A stretch of DNA of 64,000 nucleotides, from assembly GCA_016169945.1 (NCBI GenBank), contig JADLSH010000078.1:434001-498000 (forward strand), read 5' to 3'. The position numbers and the translations under genes are program-made. Origin of the DNA: Trachythela sp. YZ-2020. Taxonomy: Eukaryota; Cnidaria; Anthozoa; Malacalcyonacea; Clavulariidae. This document shows positions 54,107-64,000 of the stretch, piece after piece; position 1 is the stretch's first letter; every line of letters starts with the position of its first letter. Below the pieces are notes generated by a model. That model saw nothing but the letters and a program-made list of their open reading frames with translations. It had not been told where the DNA came from and did no database searches.

Positions 54107-54233
54107 GGGAACTATAACTTTCTTCCCTGCAAACTTTTAAGTTTGAAATATCGAAGGTAGACGCAGGGAAACTATAACTTTCTTTCCCTTTATTTGTATG
54201 TGAAACGCATGGGAAACTATAACTTTCTTTCCC
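54107..54233. repeat. Three copies of a GGGAAACTATAACTTTCTTTCCC-type palindromic motif
   Basis: Imperfectly palindromic 20-23-bp units start at about 54,107, 54,165 and 54,211 in the 5' region of the DIRS-like element, between the terminal repeat and ORF1. Confidence 0.9.
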
Positions 54234-54572
54234 CCGAATCAACCTTTGTCAAGCGACAAATAGTTTTAAAAAAATTAATAGCTTTTGAACGATCGCCATT
54301 ATAAAGCGCTGTTTAATACCTGTGTTAAACCTTTGATTCTGAAATAACCTAATAACATAAGACAAACTTAAATCAAATAACTATCTTGCGAAGAAATTAC
54401 CTGAAAGTTCTCAACTCTTGAAATTATTCCACCCAAAATCTGTCCAAATATTAAACGTCGTCCAAATATTAAACGTCGTAACTCCACGGCTTCACAACTT
54501 GTACTGACTCATGGCGACACACAACGTGCATCTCATGTTAACCGGAAGTACGTACTACGGTTTGGTAGAACT

Positions 54573-54890
54573 AATTGTTTAAGAAGTGTTTGTTTTCTCA
54601 ACATGTTCTTAAAAGATTTAACTGTCGGTAGTCCACGAGTTTTTATGTCTGTACTGTTCCATAATTGTGAACAAGTAACGCCTAATTTTCTATCCACTTC
54701 CGTTTTACGTTTATATGAAGGACACAAAATTTTAAAGAAGAATATCTTGTTGATCTCTTATGGAAATCACTATTTAACGTAATAATATCCGTAAAATACG
54801 AAGGAACAAGATTATGCACACATTTAAATGCTAACACTGCCTTGGAAATCTTGGCTTCTTCGTAGAAAGGGATCCATTTGAGTCAATTGA
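54573..54890 (-). pseudogene. LINE ORF2 C-terminus interrupted by the DIRS-like element
   Basis: The minus frames read LKWIPFYEEAKISKAVLAFK, LVPSYFTDI, RSTRYSSLKF; after a frameshift KRKTEVDRKLGVTCSQLWNS and SFKNMLRKQ. This is the conserved C-terminal end of LINE polyproteins. The frame runs into the DIRS end at 54,572. The LINE 3' end lies at 49,700. Confidence 0.7.
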
Positions 54891-54929
54891 ATGGATCAAC
54901 TGATGGAGGGTGGGGAGGTGTATCAAGTA

Positions 54930-55325
54930 TAACACTTGCAATCAGGGGCGAATCCAGGATTTTTCGTACGCTAGTCAAAATATCTGACAATCCAAGTTTG
55001 CGCCGCAGGCGCGAGCAACGTAGGGGGGTGTGGGGGCATGCCCCCTCCAGAAATTTTTTGATTTTTGAACCTCGCAAACACCATTTGCGGCTCTCTGGGA
55101 GCAGCTTCAGCCAAAAATTAACCTCATAAGATGGGACCCAATTATAGCAATTTTCAGTCTCACTGACCCCTACAAATCACTCGTTAGGGAATATTAAAAG
55201 AGTAGTTCTTGCAGAAATACCACATAGTGTGTTTCTCAAAGTCCAGTATATATTTAGGCAAGAGTAGAGGCATTTAAAACCCTTATTTCTTGGCTCAGAG
55301 ACTTATGTGTGCCCTATGAAACTAC
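54930..55325. other. Unassigned; hAT-like end at 54,945
   Basis: CAGGGGCGAATCCAGGATTTTTCG is a typical hAT-MITE-like left terminus, but I cannot find its partner. No gene. Confidence 0.4.
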
Positions 55326-55483
55326 CAGGGCCGTAGCTAGACCGATAATTGGGGGGGTGTATATTCATATATTCGTGTTCTGCCCGACGGATTTATTTTG
55401 AAAGCGATTGTTTCTACGGTATGTAAAGATGAATATATGAATATACACCCCCCCTCCAATTGTCGTGTCTAGCTACGGCCCTG
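55326..55483. mobile_element. hAT-type MITE, 158 bp
   Basis: Almost entirely inverted repeat: CAGGGCCGTAGCTAGAC...GTCTAGCTACGGCCCTG with roughly 50-bp arms. Perfect 8-bp target duplication GAAACTAC (55,318-55,325 and 55,484-55,491). Confidence 0.95.
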
Positions 55484-55491
55484 GAAACTAC

Positions 55492-56067
55492 GTCTGTGGC
55501 TGTGGATTAAAAACATGAATTTCACAAAATAACACATGATCGTATTACACATTTACACCAAGCTATGCCATGTCAGGCGGTTGGCTAGAATCTACCTATT
55601 ATAATAACTATCAGATTAGTTTCCGGCGCAGTCCTTATAGTAGGCAGGTGACTAATCTCAGCCAATCTCGTTACTAAACATGCCCACATTGAAACAGGAA
55701 GTACGTCACTGATGTAAACATGGTTTAAATTCGCACGTGTTTTAATATATGAATTTTCAAAATGACATTCTGTTCCTTTCTTTATATAAGATCGTAATAA
55801 CATTTAAATATGAATAATATCGATATCTATTAACGAACTTTTATTTGATTAATTATTTCTGATAAATGAATACACTAAAATAGTTTATAACTATTTAATA
55901 TCAACATTTACCAATCCCCAATCGGTTGGATTTCCCGCGCTTGTGGTTCTGTTGAATTTAGCACTGCATTGCCTTTGACTTACGAGTTACTTTGTTCCAG
56001 AGAAATTATTTTAGTAGTTTGAAAAAGTTTCAAAACTTTGCAACTATAATATACTTTAAATACGACA
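55492..56067. other. Upstream region of the multi-exon gene
   Basis: No ORF supported. It should contain the promoter of the gene starting at 56,068, but I recognise no TATA box or motif with confidence. Confidence 0.35.
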
Positions 56068-59000
56068 ATGTCATTCACCGAAAATCAAAAGGCAACTCTT
56101 CTTTCGTACTTTGACAATGGTATGTTTGGTGTTGGAAGAAAATTTCAAGGCCAAATAACTGCTGCTTCTGCAGAGACAAGTTTAAGTGAAAAGCAAGTGA
56201 AGGTCTGTCCATATTGTTATTATATTTAATATTTATATAAATCACTTGTATCCATAATTCCACTTGTTTGGTCAACATGAATATGCATGTATTTCGTCAG
56301 AATGTATGAACTGTATACATCAGAATACATGAATATGCATTGTGGTATTTAGGCCATGAATAATAATTATATATGCATTTATTAAGTATAATAAATCAGT
56401 TATATGTTCCAATAAAAGACATGTAAATAGCTTTTATTGCCAGTATCATTCTTGTACACTTGTACTATTCTAATATACTATTGATATGAAACCATTTGAC
56501 AGAACTGGATTGCCAAACAGGTGCAGAAAAGGAATCCAAAGGTCACCCAAGGAACCAACCCTGCAGAACAAACATCAAGGGCAAGTGGCACACATATCAT
56601 TCCTCGTAAGGATCGTACAAAATGTGGCTGGAACATGTTTCAGAAAGAGTATGCTGCCACTGATGGTGTGTATAATAATACCATTAAATGACAATAATAT
56701 TCATTGCTATAATAACTATATATGTTTTCCACCATTCGAGCATTGCCTTGTAGCCAATATATAGATTAATGGTACTCATGCAGCTATATCAAGTGTTCGA
56801 CAAGCCTTATAATAGTCATGAACATGCTGTCAGGATTTACGGTAATATACTACCAGAGGTGTGTCTTAGCTCTTAAGACATTAATTGCAATTTACCTATA
56901 CTGTAACAATTAATTCAGTCGGGGATACATACAGGGGCGCGGAAGGGAAGGAAGCGCGGCGAGGCAACCCAAAAAAAGGGGCACGCGCCAAGGCGCGAGG
57001 AGATGGGGAAGGGGGGGGGGATCCTCCCCCTAATTTAAACTTGCTAAATGACCCTGTGAAATTATTTTTTTTTTTTTTAGTTAAACTGCATCCTAATAAT
57101 CGCATTAATAATCCTTATTAAACCTAGTCTCTCATAATAAATAATTTATAATAATTATTCTTTTTATTATAAGAAAAAGTATTGTTAGGTTGCCCCCCCC
57201 CAGCCCATGCCATAAAAAGGCAGCGCCCTGGCTGCCCCCCCCTGCCCCCAGCGCCCCCCGCCCTGGATACATATTCAAGAGTTTGATTTGATAGATATAA
57301 CTCTAATTGAGTTCTTGACTTAAAGATTGATTGAAGTCTGAAGCACTTACATACTATTACTAGGTCTTGTTTATATGGAAGCTATAGTTACCAGGCAAGG
57401 TGAGTCTATAGCTCAACAACAGCAAGATCCCAGCTATTGTAAAAACTTATAGTTTTCTTGGGTGACTGTAATTACTCGACACAGCCGGTAACTCACCATG
57501 GCCGGATCCTGGCAGAAAAATGCAGGAACTTGCCTAGGTGAGATAAATATATTCCATTCCCATGTATAAGCACATTTCCCACATATTACTATTATTTAAC
57601 AATTATTTGCCGAAGGCTTGCAGGTGAATATAATTGTTTCGGTGATTATTTGGAAAAAATATATAATCCACATTTCAAAAATATTTTAATTGAATATTTA
57701 CGATTAAAGCGGCTTAAAAACACTTTGGTGATTATCGCGTATTAATCCAAGGTAGCACAACCAATCAGTGTTGAGAATTTTCAATAATCACCTATGTAAA
57801 ATTGTAATTAAAAATGATTGTGTAATTAATCCTGTGTTATATTTTAGTTGACTAATTGTCAATTAAGTGTCAAATGTTTCCCAAAATAACCACTATGTGG
57901 GGCAGACCAGTTTAGTGGTTCCTATTGATTACCAGACTGTCCTATTTTCTTTGCATGGTCAGCTCCCCCAAAATTGACGAGCTTCCTACACCCCTGATAT
58001 AAACAGATTGCTTCTTTGTGTCATCTGATTGTGAGTAACTCACCTTGCAGGGCGACTTTCCCCCATATAAACAGGCCCTAAATGACTCAACTTATCACTC
58101 AACAGAGGTGTAAAATGTTACTCACCTCACTGCTGATTAAGGGAGCTGCTGTCATTATATTTATGAAGTGGTATAATCACAGAGGGCATGGATGGGTTTT
58201 TAGGAAAAAATACCATAACCTGGCTCTTGCAATTGTGGACTTAAGTCATAATCCCTCCTTGAGATGGTCAAGAATTAAAGTTCAAATCCTTGCTTGATTG
58301 TAATAATGGGCAGTAGTAAATGGGCAATAATAGGATATGTATAGGATAGTTATGACACATTCTATCTACAGGAAATTCAAACTGAACATAAAAGTTGTGT
58401 ATTTTCTTTATTTTTAGAGGGTAAAAACATTGTGAAAGAAGGTATACCTTCTTTCAACAAGTATGCAGCAGCCAAATTTAAGGAATTGCCTGCAGAAGAA
58501 AAGAATCGTTACAATCAGTTAGCAGCAGAGGAAGGAAATGCAGAGCTTACAGAGACACAAGTGACCAATAAAATAGGCAGCATTTTTGCGAAACTACGCA
58601 ATAATACAGTAAGTAATATCTTACATTGATGGTTATAGACTATATTCCCCCTATGCATATTTTGCATACCCATGCAGCCTTAATGAGTTACAATTATATA
58701 TAATATTAGTAAGTTAGTTGATGTAACCAAATACGTACAAATTGTTTATTTATAACACTAAAAGAAATTAATGTAATTTTATGTATTATGCCATATTATA
58801 GTAACCATTATGTATTATGCCATATTATAGTACCAATTCAGTTTTTTCAATAGTGAAATAGAGAATTATAATAGTAGCTACATCATTTTCAGTGTAGACT
58901 TCGATCATTACTGTTGATTAGAATATATTCTTTATTATACAGTGCAAAAAACTGGAAGAATATGGTTGCCACACACTGGTTCTCGGCTTCAGAAAGGATG

Positions 59001-62000
59001 CATATTACATTGCTGAATCGGATTCGGTCAGCAATAAACTAAGTAATGGGATGATACAGCAAATTCATTGTTCTTTGTTCAACGGCAACGGTAATGACTA
59101 TATAATATGTCTCAAGCTTAGCGGATTAGAGTACTTAATATGGACAAAGACAAAGGACAGGGGCGTTGTGGACAGGGGCGTTGTGGACAGGGGCGTTGTG
59201 GACAGGGGCGTTGTGGACAGGGGCGTTGTGGACAGGGGCGTACTGGCCTGGGACATGCCAAAGAAAAGTGTTTTTTTATTTTCCTCTTGCACCAATTGGG
59301 CTCCTAAAACTATATATGTTGAAAAGAAAGGTGACGTTATAACCATTGTCAATATAACCTCTCCCTACGATATATCTTCAGGCTTTTGTCCGTGTCTGGG
59401 CTCCATCAGACTTTGTTCGTTCTCCTTTATAAAGACAGCGACACTGCACTGTTTGCGAAATTGTTTTATTCCATTCATTTATTGATTGGATATTCTAATT
59501 TGTTTTGTTTAAAACTATACATCTAGGGGCACAAGAAAATATTAGAAAGTCTGCAGAGGAAGACCAGCTCAGAAGAGATGTACAAGATCTATTCAATGCT
59601 AAATATCGTAAGAGTGTATTTTTGTTGGTTATTGGTCAAGTCAGTTTTTACTGTTTCAGAAATTCTTTTCACTTTATGGTCTATCACACGGTTTGGCCAC
59701 AAAACTTGCAAAAAAAAACAACTTAAATAAAAGCTACACTATTTTACTACACTCTATCTACGCCTACGGCGACTACATCCGCATGAGATTTCCAAAGAAA
59801 GTTGTCGAGTTTAAATAAATTAAATGCATATAATACTTGTGAAACTTCTCTGTACTATTTCCGCTATTTCATAAAAATGTCCTTCTTGAAAATATCCCTA
59901 ATTAGCGTCACGGTATATTCGCTAAAGTATTTTTTCGCTAACGTATCACTTATCAGTAAACTTGACTGTTTCATGACATGAAAAATCGAGACTATTCACA
60001 TTGTGGAACATTTCTTGGTCACGACAGTTACGACAAAATAGAATCTAGGCTTATTCCTTACGCAAAGCTTGTGTATTTTTATTCATAGGTGAAGCTACAG
60101 GAAAAGATACACCTTTTCCCTATAAACGGAAAAGCGAATTTGAAATTGACGGTTTACCTGAAGTCTCCTTTAGAAAACCAAGCGGCTATGGTGTTGGCCA
60201 ATTGAAGAAAATAATTGAATCCCGGGACAGCATCAAAATTCGAATTAAAGAGGCAACGTCCGCTGCAAGTCTTTCCGAAACATCATGCCCTGATCCATTG
60301 ACATTCTCTTCTTCTCATTTGCCATCTCACTCTCCTGTTTCTTCAACATGCAGTCCTATTGTACCTGCTGTTACTTCTTCTTTTACCTCTCCTAGCACTT
60401 CCTCAGCTATTTGTTCGTCTTCAGGTTTGTGTGCCTCCTCTTCTTTTAGTTTCATTTCTCCTTCCTCTTCTGCAACGTCTGCAACAACTCATAATTTGTC
60501 TTCTCATTCTATGTCTTTTCCCTCTTTGACTACCTCCTCTACTTCAACTATAGTCCCTCTCTCATCTTCGTCACTTTCTCGAGATCACCTAGATGCTGCA
60601 GAACGTCCTTTGTTACCTGCATCATCATCATCTACATCTCTATTTCCTGTTTCGCTTGGTCCTCCACCTGTTGTTTCATTCCAAGATCAGACGTCGATAT
60701 CTTCTTCTTTCTTTGCCTCGTCTACTTCTAGTTCACCACCATTAATTGTTTCTACGTTTTCCCCTTTATTAGAATCATCCTGTACTATATCTTCCACGCC
60801 ATCTTTGATTTCTACTGCCTCATTATCTTCGGTTGTAGTGACCAAATTCTCCTCATCTGTACTGCCAAGCATGTCAGTGCAGCATTCTATTCCAGACCAA
60901 ACGCCAACTTCCTTAAATCATCCCATTTCGTCGTCGTCCACATCCATGACTTCGTCAAGTTCGAGTCAACCTCCTAAAAGAAGAGTTTGGAAAAGACCTG
61001 GACAAAAGCCACGAGAGCTACCTGGTATGTGAATGTTTCTAAATACCTTTCCTAGTTTTCACACAGGGTAGGTTTGTAAAACGTGCAGTGTAGTAGTTGT
61101 ACAGTGTTGTAACTTGTGTATAGCACATTTATGTTGATTTGATTTCTTATTATGTTGTAATATGATTAGTTTACCCGTTCTGGAGTAAAGTCCAAATCAT
61201 AAATGAAGCAAAAGCTGTAGTAGCGGACGGAATTATTGTTCCTGGCTCAAACACTGATAACAGTTATGTCAGTAGTGACTTCCGTCGCAAGATATATGTC
61301 ACGAAAGTTTCAGGTAAGGACAGTATAATATATTATACCTTGCAATGAGCCAGGTTAAACTCGCATTGTTTATTGTCGAAGGCTACTGTAAGGCAAGGCG
61401 CTTATATGCGTGCTCATGTTAGGTCAGTATAAAGTGAAAATACTATTGCTTATTTAGTGGCTAAACATGCAGTCTTTGGAAAGTTTTGGTTTTATGTACA
61501 TGCATGTAAAAATCAAATATTTACATTCCGATTAAAAATATCATGTATTTTAATATTTAGATGACGTTGAAGGCAGTGTTATTCAAGAAGGCACTTACAG
61601 CATTCAACCGTTCAACCGCTTAGTACCAGAGGTTGGAATAACAGAGGGCGTGGGGGGCTTGGTAGGTATTGAAATGAAAAGAAATGGAAGAAAGTTGAAG
61701 TTGGAAAAGGACCAGGAAGAGTTGTGCGGTGCAAAGTCATGCCAAGCTCCTCAGGCCCATAACTCTCGAGTACCAAATGCCGAGGTACGTTGGGTACAAT
61801 GTGATGACCAGTGTGGAAAGTGGTTTCATTTGCAATGCGTGGGTGTTGAGGAAGGTGCTGAGTTGCCGAGGAAGTGGTTTTGCGGATGCTCGAAGTTTAC
61901 GCGGGAAAATATACTAGGGTAAAGTAGATTCATGCTGATTTTAAAGTTCGTGTTTAGTTCGTGAAATTGTCGAAGTGTTTTACTACATCATTAAAATTGC

Positions 62001-62659
62001 AGAAGAACATTTATAACAAATTTGTTTTTGTAACTAATAGATAAAAGTACTAACTGCACTATATCTATGCCAAACGAAGAATAATTATCTTGTAATAATT
62101 ATCTTAATTATCAAATAATATGTTCAAAAAATAATGTATTTTCTATAGGAGTGAAAAAACTCAGTATCATGAGCTTGGCGACATGCTTTCTGTTTTTCCA
62201 GAAGTTGAGGTTCGTGCAATTTAAATTGTTTTCGGACGCACGTATATTTATTGTTCAATTAACAGTCAGAATCGGACATCCCTATGATCCATAAGAGCAT
62301 ATCCAGTAGCTACGTTATAACTTTAGGTTTCGAAAATTGACATCTCGTTCTCCGTTTATCAAATTTTCATTGCGCTAGAAGAACCAGAAATGCAGAATGA
62401 ATCCGGTTCTAGAACAGTATAACTTTTTTTCAAGGAGAGAAAAAATAACCACTAGGCCTAATGAGTACAGGTATATCATATTTAAAAGACTGCGTTCTCA
62501 TGTACTTTTTCTGATTTTTAGAACCATTTGCGAAATGTTGTTTCAGAAAAGGTCGCAAGCGTTCGCCACGTGGTCTGGACAAAATATTCCAGACGAGAAA
62601 GAACTTTCATAAACGACCACTTGTTTACAGGATTTGAAGTTCCTTTTACCGATGAAATG
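56068..62659 (+). CDS. Multi-exon gene: homeodomain-like, HMG-like, Ser-rich and PHD-finger protein
   Basis: Exons inferred from GT/AG sites with matching phase: 56,068-56,202; 56,503-56,665; 58,418-58,608; 58,943-59,090; 59,527-59,607; 60,089-61,024; 61,170-61,313; 61,561-61,918 (or stop at 61,922); 62,149-62,209; 62,522-62,659. Exons 1-2 give LSEKQVKNWIAKQVQKR, like a homeodomain recognition helix. Exons 2-3 give GWNMFQKEYAAT and PSFNKYAAAKFKELPAEEK, HMG-box-like. Exon 6 is a 230-residue Ser/Thr-rich low-complexity stretch. Exon 8 is a PHD finger (CGAKSC...CDDQCGKWFHLQC...WFCGC). The product is probably a nuclear DNA- or chromatin-binding protein; whether host gene or transposon-derived is open. 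The 3' end is not established beyond 62,659. Confidence 0.6.
56932..57265. mobile_element. hAT-type MITE in intron 2
   Basis: Ends CAGGGGCGCGG and CCGCCCTG (inverted), with perfect 8-bp target duplication GATACATA (56,924-56,931 and 57,266-57,273). Interior has C- and G-rich runs and no gene. Confidence 0.9.
57361..58080. mobile_element. TIR element in intron 2, 720 bp
   Basis: TAGGTCTTGTTTATATGG at the left and CCATATAAACAGGCCCTA at the right are imperfect inverted repeats; AAGGTGAGT/ACTCACCTT subterminal motifs are also inverted. No clear target duplication. Confidence 0.65.
59157..59245. repeat. 15-bp tandem repeat, five to six copies
   Basis: GACAGGGGCGTTGTG repeats in the intron after the exon ending at 59,090. 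It is in frame with an intron read-through ORF (DRGVV units) that I do not regard as coding. Confidence 0.95.
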
Positions 62660-62894
62660 GTAAGAAACTACTTATAGAATACGTAGGCTCAAAACGTTGC
62701 AACTAGTTTGTGCGTATCTTGTTTTCACAATAGTTTTCACAATAGTATTAAACGTGCATTTCAAATTTAAATGTAAAGAACTGATATTCCGCAAGAAAGG
62801 ATTTAACCAAGTTATCACCTGTTTACAGTATTCCGAAATTTACAGATCTTCCCGTTCTTTGAATTAAATTTCAGGAAATTGTAAATATAGCGTA

Positions 62895-63508
62895 TATACC
62901 GGGTGGGGCAAAAAAAAGTACGACTGTTTGATTTAATATAACTTAAAAACTAAAAGAGCTTTTACACTTAAACAAGATGCTTTGCATTCAGCGATGTCTA
63001 ACTTAAATTTTGATATGTGCCATGTGCATTTTCATGCAATATTGACCGAGATAGCTGCGTTTAAACTTTAGTAAACATTTTTGGAAGTGTCAAGAATTAG
63101 CTAAAAATGGCCTATTAAATAATTTGATAACCTTAGCATTTTACGCAAGTATTCGTTTCAATGAAGTGAAGTTGAAGTTAGAAGGCCAAATGTTGGAATA
63201 AAAGAGCATATCTATTCAAGAAACATTTCTAACTTCAACTTCACTTCATTTAAATAATACTTACGTTAAAATGGTGACGGTTATCAAATTAGTTTAATAG
63301 GCCGTTTTTAGCTAATTCTCGACACTTACAAAAGTGTTTAGTCAACTTTAAACGCAGCTATCTCAGTCAATATTGCGACATGGCACATATCAAAATTTAA
63401 GTTAGACATCGCTGAATGCAAAGAATCTTGTTTAAGTGTAATAGCTCTTTTAGTTTTTAAGTTATACTAAATCAAACAGTCGTACTTTTTTTTGCCCCAC
63501 CCGGTATA
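62895..63508. mobile_element. Long-TIR MITE with TA target (mariner-like), 614 bp
   Basis: Ends TATACCGGGTGGGGCAAAA and the complement; inverted arms exceed 170 bp each (up to GATAGCTGCGTTTAAAC), and the inner part repeats again in inverted form (GAAGTGAAGTTGAAGTTAG near 63,164 and 63,225). Flanked by TA. Confidence 0.9.
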
Positions 63509-63539
63509 TAAAAGCTAACTACTTTCAGCTAACAAATTC

Positions 63540-63974
63540 TGATATGTTATTAGTAAGATCTTTATGTAAAGAAGACTTTGGTTAGAGAGAAGTAGATAGG
63601 CTTTTTAATAGCTTGGTTTTACCTAATTTTACTTATGTCTCTCGATATATGGTGCATATGACTCGGATGTTACTGTAACACAAACTTTTTAGATAGATGT
63701 TTTAAAAGACATTATGTCTCCAATAGTATAAATTTACACGACCTTTTAGAAGTGGGCGATAGCTAGGAAATTTTATATAAACGTCTCTCGGGCATAGATC
63801 ACCCTTTAAATAAGATTTTACCCAAGGGAAAGACAATTTATCACCACCTTAGAAGGCAAAGTAATTAACACTACACTAATAGACTTATTTAAAAAATAAA
63901 AATTAACTTATAGAAGTAACTGTAACTTAACATATGTACCTTTTATCTTAATAAAAAGATTGATTGATTGATCA
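63540..63974 (+). mobile_element. LINE 3' end, 5' truncated
   Basis: Frames preserve FLDRCFKRHYVS, DLLEVGD and HPLNKILPKGK, the C-terminal block of LINE polyproteins, with several stops. The element ends in an (ATTG)n microsatellite at about 63,957-63,972. Confidence 0.6.
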
Positions 63975-64000
63975 ATGGCCAAAGTAACATGAAAAACTAT

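Larger units (their letters stand above)
49898..54572 (-). mobile_element. DIRS-like retrotransposon with tyrosine recombinase
   Basis: Minus-strand order: gag, RT, RNase H, linker, tyrosine recombinase. The ends are inverted: the block at 49,936-50,007 is complementary to 54,504-54,570 (exact over ACTCATGGCGACACACAACG). An internal complementary region at 50,077-50,200 joins sequences matching both ends. No target duplication, as expected for recombinase-mediated insertion. There is no room for the DNA methyltransferase domain found in many DIRS1 elements. It inserted into a LINE. Confidence 0.85.

Noticed and set aside
59051..59485. 144-codon ORF with DRGVV repeats
   Set aside because: It is read-through of an exon past a good GTAATG donor into an intron that holds a 15-bp tandem repeat.

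Overview
This is a eukaryotic, AT-rich, intron-bearing stretch built almost entirely from transposable elements of several ages. There are no operons. I see no continuous uninterrupted host gene except one candidate multi-exon gene at the right end (56,068-62,659). The mixture of P-type, hAT, RecQ-carrying, DIRS-like, Penelope-like, BEL/Pao, Ty3/gypsy, LINE and Polinton-like remnants suggests an early-branching metazoan, with an anthozoan cnidarian most plausible. That is an inference from element repertoire and remembered family resemblance, not from a search.

Layout. 0-9 kb: a small TIR element, a frameshifted zinc-type ORF, a 237-bp tandem duplication, then exons of a P-element-type transposase with a decayed LINE in one intron. 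9.1-15 kb: a TIR transposon with a perfect 9-bp target duplication; it holds a broken RecQ-type helicase (+), exons of a second gene (-), and a nearly intact LINE whose N-terminus carries a 2A-like motif and a PHD finger. 15.5-21.7 kb: an element with split direct repeats, a gag-like zinc knuckle and a large 84-bp minisatellite in a probable intron. 21.8-28.4 kb: a big inverted duplication of Polinton-like DNA with tRNA-like genes in both arms; between the arms are a palindromic simple-sequence array, a hAT deletion derivative and a second member of the 9-bp-TSD group.

28.4-45.4 kb: a Ty3/gypsy deletion derivative with LTR, polypurine tract and 5-bp TSD, a Penelope-like fragment with an inverted copy of its own start, a BEL/Pao remnant split by a TTAA-flanked TIR element, a SAP-domain pseudogene, a set of duplicated and tandem repeats, and a 1.5-kb TIR element with subterminal repeats. 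45.5-48.1 kb: three nested elements, including a third member of the 9-bp-TSD group that again carries a RecQ-like helicase start. 49.7-54.9 kb: a DIRS-like element (gag, RT, RNase H, tyrosine recombinase, inverted termini, internal complementary region) sitting inside a LINE.

55-64 kb: a candidate gene of ten or more phase-compatible exons (homeodomain-like segment, HMG-like segment, serine-rich stretch, PHD finger), with several small TIR elements in its introns, and a LINE 3' end at the window edge. The strongest novelty candidate is the RecQ-carrying TIR transposon lineage with 9-bp target duplications, seen three times here.
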